Shown piece after piece: positions 1 through 9,696 of a DNA stretch of 55,006 nt. The stretch spans positions 1-55,006 of the forward strand of contig JAEYRX010000076.1 of the NCBI GenBank assembly GCA_023435225.1, read 5' to 3'. The notes under the pieces are model-generated. The model was given only the letters and a program-made list of their open reading frames with translations, was not told the origin of the DNA and did not search any database. The stretch's first letter is position 1. Each line of letters begins with the position of its first letter. This stretch comes from Bacillota bacterium. GTDB taxonomy: Bacteria > Bacillota > UBA4882 > UBA8346. A program made the translations under genes and the position numbers.

Positions 1-31
1 CCGTTCTTGTAATACCGAAAGGAGTATTCTC

Positions 32-1030
32 ATGGAAGACAGAGATTCAGCAAGATTGGAATACATTAAAATGTCGTTGCAAAACAACGGGAAACCGAGT
101 TTGATGAGCCGCATATTAAAAAGTGAAACGATGGCTTTTTATGGATTTATCTCAATCTGGTTATTAGGCATCATTCTTTTATTGGTATTTCCCTTAATTA
201 TAGCAGTCGTAATCAGTTTTACCAATTTTAATGGTATGGATATCAAAGGAAGCGTATTCATAGGGCTTTCTAACTATATCGAAGCGTTTCGCAACCCGGA
301 AGCATGGTATACCATGCGGCAAACTTTAATTTATTCGTTATTGTCGATCCCTTTATCTTTGGTTACCGCTTTAGGCCTGGCTTTGGTATTAAACAAAAGA
401 ATACCGGGCCGCGGTTTTTACCGAACCGCTTTTTACCTGCCGACCATGATCCCAATAGCCGCCGCCGCTTTGATATTTAAATCAATTTTTGACTCGAATT
501 CGGGTTTTTTAAATTTATTCATCAGTATCTTCCGGCCCGGCACCGCCATTAATTGGCTTAATGATTACGGTCTGTATGTTCTGGTCGCGATGTCCGTCTG
601 GAGCTGCGGCACGGCGCTGGTGATTTTTTTAGCCGGTTTGCAGGGAGTACCCCATGAGCTTGAGGAAGCGGCCGCCATCGACGGCGCCGGGAAGTGGCAA
701 GTTTTCCGCCATGTAACCTGGCCGATATTAACTCCAATTACCTATTTTCAGATCGTCTTGGGAATTATCAACTCCTTACAAATGTTTATTCCGGGGAACA
801 TTATGAGCAGATTAACAGACATGGCAACTTTTTGGACCCCGCAACACAGCATGTATGTGTTCCCGGGTTACGCTATGAATCAAATAATGGTGGCCAACCG
901 GGCGGGATATGGAGTGGCCTTGATCTGGATTATGTTTATTATAACAATGTTAATTACTTTAGTTGTCTGGAAATCAAGCCAATATTGGGTTCATTATTCA
1001 ATCGAACAGGATGGGGGAAGTGAAAAATGA
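32..1030 (+). CDS. CUT1-type sugar ABC transporter permease (MalF/UgpA/LacF-like)
   Basis: Inner-membrane permease subunit of a carbohydrate ABC importer; 332 residues, usual for the MalF/UgpA branch. The protein starts with a short hydrophilic tail and then a strong hydrophobic segment (about residues 40-65), followed by five more membrane segments. The cytoplasmic coupling loop is visible as EEAAAIDGAGKWQVF (about residues 210-225), the EAA motif that contacts the ATPase. The start is supported by AAAGGAG about 9 bases upstream. Its stop overlaps the start of the second permease by 4 bases, so the two are translationally coupled. The matching substrate-binding protein is expected upstream, outside the window; no ATPase is nearby, so a shared MsmX-type ATPase is likely. 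The substrate is inferred, from the glucanase genes downstream, to be a beta-gluco-oligosaccharide. Confidence 0.9.
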   Translation: MEDRDSARLEYIKMSLQNNGKPSLMSRILKSETMAFYGFISIWLLGIILLLVFPLIIAVVISFTNFNGMDIKGSVFIGLSNYIEAFRNPEAWYTMRQTLIYSLLSIPLSLVTALGLALVLNKRIPGRGFYRTAFYLPTMIPIAAAALIFKSIFDSNSGFLNLFISIFRPGTAINWLNDYGLYVLVAMSVWSCGTALVIFLAGLQGVPHELEEAAAIDGAGKWQVFRHVTWPILTPITYFQIVLGIINSLQMFIPGNIMSRLTDMATFWTPQHSMYVFPGYAMNQIMVANRAGYGVALIWIMFIITMLITLVVWKSSQYWVHYSIEQDGGSEK

Positions 1031-1887
1031 GCGGGCGAAAAAACGGTTTCTTAATTGTATTATTGGTGTTTGCCAGCATTTTAGCGCTGTTTCCCCTTTG
1101 CTGGATGTTGATCATGGCCTTAAAAACTCCGGAAGAATTGACTATGTATCCGGTGACCATCCTCCCCAAGGTTGCGCTTTGGAAGCATTTCCGGGAAGTG
1201 CTTTTCGACCCGCGGACAATTGACTTCTTTAATTCTTTACGAAACTCATTAACACTCAGTATAACGGTAACGGCGTTGGTCACAATATCGAGCGCTTTGG
1301 CGGGCTTCGGTTTCGCCCGATACAGAGCCCCCGGCCGGAACTTCCTTTTTGGAATCGTCCTGGCGACCATGATGTTGCCCCAATTAGCAACCTTGATTCC
1401 TCAATACATTATGTTTTCCCAACTAAATATATTAAATAAGCCTTGGCCCTTATGCTATCTGCCGTTTTGGCTCAATGCCGCCCCCGGCTGGGGAATCTTT
1501 ATTTTCTTGTTTCGCCAATTTTTTGCCAGCCTGCCCAAGGAGCTTGAAGATGCGGCCTTAATTGACGGTTGCGGACGGTTCAGAACCTTTTGGAACATCT
1601 TTTTCCCATTATCGAGTCCGGCTATTATTACCACTTGTATTTTTACTTTTCAATGGACTTATGCGGATTTTTTGGCACCGTTAATATATTTAACAGACCA
1701 AAACCAGACTTTGGCGGTCCAAATGCAAAATGTGCGCTTACCAAATGTTAGTTACACCCTTCCGATCCCTAACACCCCCTATCAAATGACGGTAGGAGTG
1801 TTATATACCTTGCCGTTGATAATATTGTTCTTTGCCGCGCAACGGTACTTTATGAGAGGTATCGCCACTACCGGAGTCAAAGGGTAA
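1027..1887 (+). CDS. CUT1-type sugar ABC transporter permease (MalG/UgpE/LacG-like)
   Basis: Second permease of the same importer; 286 residues, normal for the MalG/AraQ branch. Six hydrophobic segments can be picked out, beginning at residue 8, and the EAA loop appears as LEDAALIDGCGRFRTF (about residues 169-184). The ATG overlaps the previous gene's stop region by 4 bases, typical of stoichiometric coupling of MalF- and MalG-type partners. A strong symmetrical terminator follows 20 bases after the stop, so the transporter operon ends here and the two-component genes have their own promoter. Substrate is not evident from the sequence; the neighbouring beta-glucanase operon makes gluco-oligosaccharides the best guess. 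Confidence 0.9.
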   Translation: MSGRKNGFLIVLLVFASILALFPLCWMLIMALKTPEELTMYPVTILPKVALWKHFREVLFDPRTIDFFNSLRNSLTLSITVTALVTISSALAGFGFARYRAPGRNFLFGIVLATMMLPQLATLIPQYIMFSQLNILNKPWPLCYLPFWLNAAPGWGIFIFLFRQFFASLPKELEDAALIDGCGRFRTFWNIFFPLSSPAIITTCIFTFQWTYADFLAPLIYLTDQNQTLAVQMQNVRLPNVSYTLPIPNTPYQMTVGVLYTLPLIILFFAAQRYFMRGIATTGVKG

Positions 1888-1907
1888 TCAAACGGGCAAA
1901 ACTTTTG

Positions 1908-1951
1908 ATAATAAACCAAATTGCCGCTTCAACGGCAATTTGGTTTATTAT
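1908..1951. terminator. Intrinsic terminator after the permease operon
   Basis: A perfect 19-bp inverted repeat (1908-1926 with 1933-1951) with a 6-base loop CTTCAA. The arms are A-rich on the left and T-rich on the right, so it can act in either direction. It lies directly after the second permease stop codon. Confidence 0.85.
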
Positions 1952-2042
1952 GGTTCCTTAATTTCACCGGCTGAATAATGATGGGGAACCGGCGGATTTC
2001 CTCATATAAGCGGGACCTAACGGAGGATAATTCTATTTTTTG

Positions 2043-2071
2043 TTGAAATTAAATTTATGGAATAGAATACT
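2043..2071 (+). promoter_or_regulatory. Probable sigma-A promoter of the histidine kinase/response regulator operon
   Basis: TTGAAA at 2043-2048 and AATACT at 2066-2071 are separated by 17 bases (TAGAAT at 2063 is an alternative -10 with poor spacing). It sits 18 bases upstream of the kinase start codon and after the permease terminator, so the kinase and regulator are probably transcribed independently. Confidence 0.5.
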
Positions 2072-2089
2072 AAGCAAGGAAGATGAAAA

Positions 2090-3931
2090 ATGAACCTTGG
2101 TCGGTTCAAGTATGGCAGCCTTCAAATCAAGATACTACTTGTGATCTTGTTCGTTTCCTTATTAAACGCAGGGCTTACCGCCTTTTTTTTCTCCACGCGC
2201 GTTAAAAATCAGATTACGGCCACAACTTATCAAAGCCTGCAAATTTCACTGCAGCATGCGGAGTCTAGGGTTTTAAACGAAATTACGCGGCGCTCTGAAA
2301 TGATTTATAGTTTGGCTAATCAAATTGATTTATTGGCCACTAAAGACCCGGATAAGATCCAAAGTTTTTTAAACAGATATTTAGTCGGTATCCACGTTAA
2401 CCTCAATAATTCAGTCAATGATTCAACCAATGTGTTGGCCGCTTATATCGTGTATCCGGATGGAAAACTGATTTACGCGGGACTCGACAACGCCTTGAAT
2501 GACCTGAAAAAACGGCCGTGGTGGCATCAGATCCTTAATGGAAAGACCCCGGATGAAGAATTGGGCTTTCAAATGAATTCCACTTCCACGGAACTATATA
2601 GCAGATTAAGCTTTATCGGAAATATTCGCGACAACATTCAACCCAGCGCCATAATGCCGCTATATTGGGTAGCCACTAAAAATTTTGGCAGTTTAAAATA
2701 TGTTGTCGGGATTGACTTTAACGCCGACTTGTCGGATACCCCGATTGGACCGTTGTTTCCAATCAACGAACCGGTGGGAGAACTTTTTGACGCCAAAGGA
2801 CTTCTGTTGGCCATTCCTTCCCAGGGAAGCATTGTCAATGAAAAATACCGTCTTTTTAAAAATTATGCCGGAAATAATCCGCTGCTGGCCAAAGCACTGG
2901 CGGATGACCCTGGTGTTTCCGAAGGTCATCTAATTTATCAAAACGGCAAAAAAAAAGAGTTGGGAATGTATCGGCGTGGCTTCATGGGTTATATTTATAC
3001 TCAATCGCTTCCTTTGAATGAAGTATATGGTCCGATTAGCCGGGAAATAACCTCCGTGATTTGGATCAGTGTGTTGATTGCTTTCAGCGCAGCTTTGATT
3101 TTGACCTGGTTTCTACTCCTGGATGTTGTCCGTCCGTTCCATCGGCTTTCTCTGGCAATAAACCGGCTTGGCCAAGGGGATTTTACTACCCGCATTGCTG
3201 AGCGGCGCAAAGACGAGTTTGGGCATCTTTACCAAAGTTTCAACTCCACCGCAGCCCAACTGGAGTTATTAATCCAAGAAGCTTATGTGCAACGATTAGC
3301 CCGGCGTCAATCCGAGTTGGAATTTCTCCAAGCCCAGATTAATCCCCATTTTTTATATAATACGCTGGATTGCATCTACCGCTTGATCATGGGCGGCGAC
3401 CATGAAGAAGGTGGTAAAGCCATTATCAACCTATCCCGGTTATTCCGGCTCAGCCTGGGCCGCGGGCCCGCCATTGTCAATATTAAATCGGCTATAGAAC
3501 AATTGAGCCACTATATCAATTTACAGCAACTGCGCCATGGTGACCGGATTCAAGTGGAGATCCGGATTGAGCCTGATATATTAAGATACCAAATTCCCAA
3601 GCTGCTTCTGCAACCTATTGTGGAAAACGCCTTCATCCACGGTCTTGAGCCTAAACAAGGAAACGGCTTGTTATCCATTATAGGGTTGCGCGAAAATAAC
3701 ACCATTCATTTTATCATTTCCGATAACGGGATCGGCTTAAATCAGGAACAATTATTGAAATCACAAGCCGATTTATCGGATACTGCGACCAAAAAAGCCC
3801 ATGGAATGGTTAACGTGCACCGCAGGCTGAAACTGGCTTATGGTGAAGAATGGGGGATTACACTATCCGCCAATCCTGACGGTGGATTACGAGTGGATAT
3901 CCGTTGGCCGGCCCAGGAGATTGACGGATGA
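2090..3931 (+). CDS. YesM-type sensor histidine kinase
   Basis: Membrane sensor kinase of the carbohydrate-linked YesM family; 613 residues. Order of domains: membrane segment (about 12-35), extracellular dCache-like sensor (about 36-320), second membrane segment (about 322-345), HAMP (about 346-400), His_kinase domain with phospho-acceptor motif QINPHFLYNTL (His420), and an HATPase domain with N-box VENAFIHG and G-box SDNGIGL. The ribosome binding site AAGGAAG precedes the ATG. The gene overlaps the region of the response regulator start, giving a tight two-gene operon. In this family kinase and AraC-type regulator usually control an adjacent polysaccharide-use locus; here the candidates are the permeases upstream and the glucanase operon that converges on it. 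The ligand is unknown. Confidence 0.92.
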   Translation: MNLGRFKYGSLQIKILLVILFVSLLNAGLTAFFFSTRVKNQITATTYQSLQISLQHAESRVLNEITRRSEMIYSLANQIDLLATKDPDKIQSFLNRYLVGIHVNLNNSVNDSTNVLAAYIVYPDGKLIYAGLDNALNDLKKRPWWHQILNGKTPDEELGFQMNSTSTELYSRLSFIGNIRDNIQPSAIMPLYWVATKNFGSLKYVVGIDFNADLSDTPIGPLFPINEPVGELFDAKGLLLAIPSQGSIVNEKYRLFKNYAGNNPLLAKALADDPGVSEGHLIYQNGKKKELGMYRRGFMGYIYTQSLPLNEVYGPISREITSVIWISVLIAFSAALILTWFLLLDVVRPFHRLSLAINRLGQGDFTTRIAERRKDEFGHLYQSFNSTAAQLELLIQEAYVQRLARRQSELEFLQAQINPHFLYNTLDCIYRLIMGGDHEEGGKAIINLSRLFRLSLGRGPAIVNIKSAIEQLSHYINLQQLRHGDRIQVEIRIEPDILRYQIPKLLLQPIVENAFIHGLEPKQGNGLLSIIGLRENNTIHFIISDNGIGLNQEQLLKSQADLSDTATKKAHGMVNVHRRLKLAYGEEWGITLSANPDGGLRVDIRWPAQEIDG

Positions 3932-3951
3932 TAGACAAAGGAGGCGCTCCT

Positions 3952-5550
3952 ATGTTTAAGTTATTAATTGCCGATGATGAACCCGGGTCAAGAGAATGGC
4001 TGGCCCGGGAAATAGCCTGGGAAGATCACGATATCTGCATTGTCGGTCCCGCCGTGGACGGGGTGGAAGCTTGGCAGTTGATTCAGGAAGAAAAACCGGA
4101 AATTATTCTGACTGACATCCGAATGCCGGGGATGGCCGGTATTGATCTGGCGAAGTTGGTGATGATGCATTATCCCCATTCCCGGATTTTGGTCATCAGC
4201 GGCTATGATGAATTTTCCTATGTGAAGTCTTGCTTGGAAATCGGCGTTTCCGGCTATATTTTAAAACCTTCTCCCCGTGAAGAGATTCTGACAGCGGTCC
4301 TCAAGGAATGTGAAATTTTGGTCCAAAGACGGGCTAACGATGAAGCTCAAGCCCAAATGCGGCTCCAGTTGGAGGCCAGTCAGCCTATGTTACGGGAACA
4401 GTTTTTACGGGAGTTGTTTCAGGGCGAATTAGAGGAGAACGACTTACGAGAGCGCCTCGGCTTTCTCCAATTACCATTGGAACCCGAGCAACCTGTGGTT
4501 GCATTGGTTTGTAAAGTGGAAGATCATGCCGGATTGTATTTGAATTACAATGAAAAGGAACGGCAGCTAATTTGGCTGTCAATCCATCACCTGGTCGAAA
4601 CCGCCTTTGCCCAAGCCGGTTTAGCAACCCGGTTGGAACGCGGACTTATCGGAGGACTTATTTTCGTTAATCAGTCGGGAGGCAGCCTGTCTAAGCTTGC
4701 CGATGGTCTGGCCCGCGACATTCTGGATCAGGCTCGGTTGCAGTTGCCTTGCGCGCTACAGATCGGTATCGGAGGAGTAGCGCCGAGCCTTATCGAGGCG
4801 GCCCGCTCATTCGAACAAGCCAAACAAGCTTTGCGGTTCCAATCCAGTTTGGGCGTGGAAGCAATTGCCACGCATTCCGCCAAGGAGACGCAAGTTCCCA
4901 CGTTTTTACCAAGGGACGAAGAAAGGTTAAGCGTTTGCTTGGAAACCGGCCAAGCGCCGGAAACCATCCATTTAATATTAGAACAAGTGTTTTCCACAGG
5001 TTGGGAACAGTCCGAACCGAACCCATGGCAGCGTGAAACTGGATGGATCCTCACCGGCGCGCTGGTCCGGATCGCGCAACGGGCTGGATTGAATCTCCAA
5101 GAAGCGCTGAAGGATGATGAATATGCTTTGTTGATGCATGGCGGTCCAACGGGACCAACCCAATATCTGATTGAGTGGTGGGAGTCCCGGTTCAATCAAT
5201 TAGGAGATGCGATTCGCAAAATGACCAGCACCTCGCTGCGGGGTTGTATCCGTCAGGTAAAAGATTATATTGATAATCATTTAGCTGAGACCATCTCCCT
5301 CTCCCAGGTAGCCCGCTCGGTATTTCTAAGTCCGCAGTATCTAAGCCGCCTTTTCCGGGAACAAACCAATGAGAGTTTTTCGGATTACGTAACCCGTCGC
5401 AAGATGGAAGTAGCTCGTTCCTTGCTGGAATCAGGCGAGAAAAAAATCTATGAGGTGGCCACCGCCGTTGGTTATACCGACCCCTCCTATTTCGGCCGGG
5501 TTTTCCGCCAATACTATAATGTTACCCCGATGGATTATAAAAAGGTGTGA
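3952..5550 (+). CDS. YesN-type response regulator with AraC-family DNA-binding domain
   Basis: Cytoplasmic transcription factor paired with the preceding kinase; about 532 residues from the chosen start. A receiver domain occupies roughly residues 1-120 with phospho-acceptor Asp55 (TDIRMPGM) and the conserved Lys in ILKPSPREE. A long linker domain follows, then a C-terminal AraC-type double helix-turn-helix (about 430-532) with YIDNHLAETISLSQVA and EVATAVGYTDPSYFGRVFR. I chose the ATG at 3952 because AAAGGAGG lies 7 bases upstream; an ATG at 3928 would add eight residues but lacks a good site. It probably activates the glucanase operon, whose promoter has a poor -35. The stop lies only four bases from the stop of the convergent lichenase gene. 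Confidence 0.92.
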   Translation: MFKLLIADDEPGSREWLAREIAWEDHDICIVGPAVDGVEAWQLIQEEKPEIILTDIRMPGMAGIDLAKLVMMHYPHSRILVISGYDEFSYVKSCLEIGVSGYILKPSPREEILTAVLKECEILVQRRANDEAQAQMRLQLEASQPMLREQFLRELFQGELEENDLRERLGFLQLPLEPEQPVVALVCKVEDHAGLYLNYNEKERQLIWLSIHHLVETAFAQAGLATRLERGLIGGLIFVNQSGGSLSKLADGLARDILDQARLQLPCALQIGIGGVAPSLIEAARSFEQAKQALRFQSSLGVEAIATHSAKETQVPTFLPRDEERLSVCLETGQAPETIHLILEQVFSTGWEQSEPNPWQRETGWILTGALVRIAQRAGLNLQEALKDDEYALLMHGGPTGPTQYLIEWWESRFNQLGDAIRKMTSTSLRGCIRQVKDYIDNHLAETISLSQVARSVFLSPQYLSRLFREQTNESFSDYVTRRKMEVARSLLESGEKKIYEVATAVGYTDPSYFGRVFRQYYNVTPMDYKKV

Positions 5551-5554
5551 CCTC

Positions 5555-6313
5555 TTATTTGGTATACCTTACCCAGTCATACACGGCATGAAGCGGACCG
5601 GTATATTGGAAAGGCGCCAGCCAATTGTCCACGCCGGTTCCAGCCCAAAGGTTCATCATAATCCGTTGCGGATGGGTCGGGATATCTTTAGTGGCGGTAC
5701 ACTTCAACACACCATCGACATACCAATCAATTTTTTCCTTACTCCAGACGATCTTATAGTCGTGAAAATCTTCCGAAGCATCAAACCCCAGGTTATCAAT
5801 ATACTCATGATTACCCTGACCGTTGGTGAAATAATTGAACTGGACAATAGTAGTGTCCCTTCCTAAAAACTCGATATCAATCTCATCCCAGGGCTGACCA
5901 TCATAAGGTCCGGTATAGGTAAAAAAAGAAGAGACGATACCTTTTTGTTTTACGGCTTTCATCCGGACTTCAAAAGTTCCGTATTGATAAAACTGCGCGG
6001 TACGGTACTCACCTGAGGTGAACGGTTGACCACAACTCGCTTGGTTATCAAGAGTTAACGTCAAAACGCCATTGCCGGCCACAGCATGGTCGGCCATCCA
6101 ACCAACCCGGAACATATTGCCGTTGCTCCATCCGCTGGAAGCAGTCCATAAGGGGTCTTTTCCCTCTTTAAAATCGGAAAGGAAGGAATCTCCAACCGTC
6201 AGTTGGGGATTTTCCCGCCCGTTGTCGTTGCAAAAGCCTGCCGGTAGAACGGCCACCATTAACAACGCCAATACAATTAACCCGCTTTTTAGTTGTTTCA
6301 TCCGTTCATTCAT
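5555..6313 (-). CDS. Exported GH16 endo-beta-1,3-1,4-glucanase (lichenase-like)
   Basis: Secreted glycoside hydrolase family 16 enzyme; 252 residues, close to Bacillus-type lichenases. Residues 1-28 form a signal peptide (MKQLKS positive patch, then a hydrophobic run). The active site motif DEIDIEFLG lies at 143-151, giving nucleophile Glu144, Asp146 and acid/base Glu148 in the ExDxE spacing of lichenases. The ATG at 6313 has AGGAGG nine bases upstream. The Cys at residue 28 is not in a convincing lipobox, so release to the medium or wall is more likely than lipid anchoring. Last gene of the GH operon. Expected activity is cleavage of mixed-linkage glucan; true specificity could include other GH16 substrates. 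Confidence 0.88.
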   Translation of the reverse strand: MNERMKQLKSGLIVLALLMVAVLPAGFCNDNGRENPQLTVGDSFLSDFKEGKDPLWTASSGWSNGNMFRVGWMADHAVAGNGVLTLTLDNQASCGQPFTSGEYRTAQFYQYGTFEVRMKAVKQKGIVSSFFTYTGPYDGQPWDEIDIEFLGRDTTIVQFNYFTNGQGNHEYIDNLGFDASEDFHDYKIVWSKEKIDWYVDGVLKCTATKDIPTHPQRIMMNLWAGTGVDNWLAPFQYTGPLHAVYDWVRYTK

Positions 6314-6373
6314 CCCCCAAAACCTCCTATAAAATTATTATCAATTTTGAATTGGCGATCCAGGTTTATATTA

Positions 6374-7207
6374 TTATTTTTGATATACCCGGACATAGTC
6401 GACCAGCATTTTTTGAGGGAAAACGGTGGTGGCATCCGGATAGCCAGGCCAAGAACCCCCGACTGCTACATTTAGCAGAATAAAAAACGGGTGCTCAAAA
6501 ACCCATTTATCCATAATATCCCCGGGCTCCATAGTGAAATAACACTTATCATCAAAATACCAACGGATTCGGTTTGGTTCCCATTCGATAGCGTAAATGT
6601 GAAAGTCATCGGAGATTTTCTTATTCTTGGTTTGGAACAAATTGGTCGGTCCCTTGGCCCCGGAATATCCTGGCCCGTGGATTGTTCCATGGATAATGTC
6701 GGGTTCCCGTCCTAGATTTTCCATAATATCAATCTCACCACAGTTAGGCCAATTATTGGTCTCAATATCATTGCCCAACATCCAGAAAGCCGGCCATATT
6801 CCTTGTCCGGAAGGCAGTTTGATCCGGGCTTCAATTCTCCCGTATAGCGGCTCAAACCTACCCTTGGTCTTGATTCGGCCGGAAGTGTATTCCCGGTTTT
6901 CATAATCTTCCCGGAGGGCTTGAATGACCAGAAAACCGTTTTCTTGATAAACGTTCGCAGTCCGGTCGGTGTAACATTCGGCCTCTTCATTGCCCCAACC
7001 CCAGCCACCGAGATCATACTCCCATTTGGTGGGGTCAACCGGGGAACCGTCCGGCCCGTTAAACTCGTCGCTCCAAACCAGCTTCCATTGTGGCGAATTC
7101 GGAGACGCCGCGTTTACTTGGGCATGAATCGTCAAAGGAATGACAGTAAGGATCACTAAACAAAAGGCGGCAATGATTAGAATGATTTCTCCGTTTATAA
7201 CCAACAT
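6374..7207 (-). CDS. Exported GH16 endo-beta-1,3-glucanase (laminarinase-like)
   Basis: GH16 enzyme with the bacterial laminarinase motif GEIDIMENLG; nucleophile and acid/base are Glu158 and Glu163 in the ExDxxE spacing that separates laminarinases from lichenases. Conserved WSDEFNG near the mature N-terminus and GIWPAFWMLG before the active site also fit. The first ~33 residues are a signal peptide or membrane anchor. The ATG at 7207 is preferred because GGAGG lies five bases upstream; an ATG at 7219 sits inside that ribosome binding site. The gene starts 33 bases after the GH116 stop and ends 60 bases before the lichenase start, so the three are co-transcribed. It should release laminari-oligosaccharides from beta-1,3-glucan. 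Compact form with no carbohydrate-binding module. Confidence 0.9.
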   Translation of the reverse strand: MLVINGEIILIIAAFCLVILTVIPLTIHAQVNAASPNSPQWKLVWSDEFNGPDGSPVDPTKWEYDLGGWGWGNEEAECYTDRTANVYQENGFLVIQALREDYENREYTSGRIKTKGRFEPLYGRIEARIKLPSGQGIWPAFWMLGNDIETNNWPNCGEIDIMENLGREPDIIHGTIHGPGYSGAKGPTNLFQTKNKKISDDFHIYAIEWEPNRIRWYFDDKCYFTMEPGDIMDKWVFEHPFFILLNVAVGGSWPGYPDATTVFPQKMLVDYVRVYQK

Positions 7208-7239
7208 TATCTCCTCCATGTTATAAAAAATGGATTGCT

Positions 7240-9501
7240 TTATTTTTCATAAATATCATACGCATGTTTCAAGGCCCAAATAGCAGTGGCCCGCATGTAA
7301 TAAGGAGCCCGGATTGTTCCATCGGCGCACCAGGCTTCGGGGGTCCGAAACCAAAGGGCGTTAGTGTTCCAAATCGTATTATAAACACTATACCCTAATT
7401 CTTCAGCCTCTTTTTCCATGCCTTGCTGCAGCATTCCGGCCGAGACCGACCAGGCCACTCCGGTCCAGACTTCATAGGTTTGGAGACGCAAAGCATCCAA
7501 TTTGCCGTCGGGATAAATTACATTTACCGGGCCCATTTGTCCGGATTTGAATTTCTTAAAGTTATTTTCATATATACTCCGGTACGCTTTCACGGCGTGA
7601 TCGTCGGAGACAATCCCCGGCAAACCACATGCTTTGGCGTACCATTGCCCGCACAATTGATCCACCATTATCCGGAGGTTATTCTCCTTGCTACTGCCGG
7701 TATCGATCTTATAATAACTGCCGGTCCAAAGTTTGCTTTCATAATTTTGTTGGCCTAATGCCAACCAAGCTTGATAGGTTTCGGCCAACTCCTGGTCGCC
7801 CAATGTCCCGGCTAATTTCGCCGCGGCTTGACAAGCAGCCAGAAACAACCCACCGCAATAGGCGGTATTACCATACAGTTCCATATCATCATAAGTTTGA
7901 TCCGCGCCATTGCTGTTGGGCAAACCGTCCCCATCCGTATCCTGGCTATGGACCTTGGCCATAGCTAATTTTACCGATGGCCAGCAATACTTCAGAAAAG
8001 CCTGGTCCTTCTCCCCGGTTAAAGCCCAATCACGGTAAACCATGAGAACAAACTTGGAGTTGAGGTCCTTCCAGTCGAGGGTATCCCGGTAGGTATAGGC
8101 GTTCCATTTGATGAAAACGCTTTTCGGGTCGCCGAAATCATGGGCGCAAGTCCCCAATGGAACGGGGCGGTCCTTGCGGTTGGTCGTGATGCTGTCACTG
8201 AACTGGCGGACACATTGCTTGTCAATCTCCGGCCAGTTTTGCAGTAAAGCCCAGGAGCCGTAAAAACGCACATCAGAGGTGCCATAGAATGGATATTGGA
8301 AACTCTCCAGGTGGCTGAACATATCTTCGTTAGGGTTATCAGCCTGGCCTGAAGCCGCTCCAACCTCCCAAACCGTCCCGCCGACGACCAGGTCATACAA
8401 TTCGTTGAATAACGACTGTTTCAACCAATCCGGATAGCGGAGGTCTGAAAACACTCCGGTTTGCCAACGATCTATCGCCTCTTCCCATTGACAATATTCC
8501 GATAAGGCTTCTACCGCGATCTTCCAGGAATTCAAACCCGTTCGCCCAAAAAAGCGGGTATACCGTTTATACCATTGACAAGGACTATCATATGAGCTAA
8601 AGGAAATCGGCATATCCCAAGCTACTACGATTGGGACGACGACCGATTGACCCGGCGCGATCATGGCCGTCACAGCCAGGCCACCGATTTTATCAGCGCC
8701 GACACGATTATTCAACGCCCCGTCTTCGTCAAAATCGGCCCTCAGCTCATCCGGGCCGGAGGCTGATGCGTAGGATACCCTTATATTATCGCTGTTTTCA
8801 CTGGCCAAAGTCATTTCCAGTTCATATTCTTTGGTAGCCGAAGCGGAGCCTTCCCGGCGCAAAATCAAGCCGGTCTTATTGCCGAAATTTACGGCTTCCG
8901 TAAAACTGCCGCTGGAATTATGCCAAATGAGCATCAGGCTAACCTGGCAGGTTTTTGAAGTGGGGTTGGAAAGTGTCCATTTATAAACTCCCACCGGGTA
9001 GCTGGTCCGTTGATAGTCATTGGGAATGACCGGGCTAAACTGAGTAACAACGGCTTTGCATTGAAAAGCTTCGCCGTAATAATCGACCCAAGCCTTCGGG
9101 TATAGGGCATAATAATTAGCCTGGTTGGGTCCGAGTTCCCCGGCGGTCAATTTGGTAGCGACAGGCTTGCCGTTTTCCGGTTTTTGAAACATATAAAAAC
9201 CGCAATTATCATTCGTCAACATCCCGTTGACTCCCGGGTATAAGCGGGAATAAAATTGCCCGTCGTACCGCCAGGTAAAACTACCGGAACCAAATCCGCC
9301 AATCGGAGCCCCATCCTTATATCCGCTCCCGGCGATATCGCGTTTCCAAGCAACTGCTGGAATGGCGACACTGGCCGTAACCTCATGCTTGGTCTCCGCT
9401 ATCACGGTCGCCGTCGCGACAGGGAAGTTGTTTGCAAAAATGAAAAAGCTTAAAAGTAATAAAATAAGTGGAAAACAACGGATGTTATCTTTTTGGTTCA
9501 T
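7240..9501 (-). CDS. GH116 family beta-glucosidase/beta-xylosidase with signal peptide
   Basis: 753 residues matching the GBA2/TxGH116 family. The N-terminal beta-sandwich region (about 45-300) begins with the GxPIGGFGSGS stretch (residues 65-74 region), and the catalytic (alpha/alpha)6 domain follows. The likely nucleophile is Glu399 in SHLESFQYPFYGTSDVRFYG, and the likely acid/base is Asp534 in ADQTYDDM, followed by the family signature TAYCGGLFLAA. Residues 1-31 look like a signal peptide, so the enzyme should act outside the membrane, on oligosaccharides released by the GH16 enzymes. AGGAGG precedes the ATG by seven bases. A palindromic repeat separates it from the upstream GH94 gene. Expected activity is removal of glucose (or xylose) from beta-linked oligosaccharides; substrate linkage cannot be read from sequence. 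Confidence 0.88.
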   Translation of the reverse strand: MNQKDNIRCFPLILLLLSFFIFANNFPVATATVIAETKHEVTASVAIPAVAWKRDIAGSGYKDGAPIGGFGSGSFTWRYDGQFYSRLYPGVNGMLTNDNCGFYMFQKPENGKPVATKLTAGELGPNQANYYALYPKAWVDYYGEAFQCKAVVTQFSPVIPNDYQRTSYPVGVYKWTLSNPTSKTCQVSLMLIWHNSSGSFTEAVNFGNKTGLILRREGSASATKEYELEMTLASENSDNIRVSYASASGPDELRADFDEDGALNNRVGADKIGGLAVTAMIAPGQSVVVPIVVAWDMPISFSSYDSPCQWYKRYTRFFGRTGLNSWKIAVEALSEYCQWEEAIDRWQTGVFSDLRYPDWLKQSLFNELYDLVVGGTVWEVGAASGQADNPNEDMFSHLESFQYPFYGTSDVRFYGSWALLQNWPEIDKQCVRQFSDSITTNRKDRPVPLGTCAHDFGDPKSVFIKWNAYTYRDTLDWKDLNSKFVLMVYRDWALTGEKDQAFLKYCWPSVKLAMAKVHSQDTDGDGLPNSNGADQTYDDMELYGNTAYCGGLFLAACQAAAKLAGTLGDQELAETYQAWLALGQQNYESKLWTGSYYKIDTGSSKENNLRIMVDQLCGQWYAKACGLPGIVSDDHAVKAYRSIYENNFKKFKSGQMGPVNVIYPDGKLDALRLQTYEVWTGVAWSVSAGMLQQGMEKEAEELGYSVYNTIWNTNALWFRTPEAWCADGTIRAPYYMRATAIWALKHAYDIYEK

Positions 9502-9521
9502 CGGAATACCTCCTAATCAAG

Positions 9522-9636
9522 CTTTTTGCGTTGTAACCGTGATCTTCATGAACAACACTATATGCAGTGATATGCGTGCTTTAGCCTATCTAACATATAG
9601 TATTACGAATCTTAAATCTATTAACAACGCAAAAAG
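9522..9636. repeat. Palindromic repeat family 3, copy a
   Basis: About 115 bp bounded by the inverted ends CTTTTTGCGTTGT and ACAACGCAAAAAG. A related copy occupies 29364-29450, sharing the inner block CATATAGTATTA and ATCTTAA. It lies between the GH94 and GH116 genes of one operon. On the minus strand it carries TTGTTA and TAATAC spaced by 16 bases, so it could supply a weak promoter. Confidence 0.7.
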
Positions 9637-9696
9637 TCCTAATCAAAATAAAACAGACTTTTCCGTTTTATATTCATGTAAATTTACTTTGGATAT

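Noticed and set aside
4728..5199. Overlapping minus-strand frames inside the YesN-like regulator
   Set aside because: Shadow frames of a well-supported gene; no ribosome binding sites or family matches.
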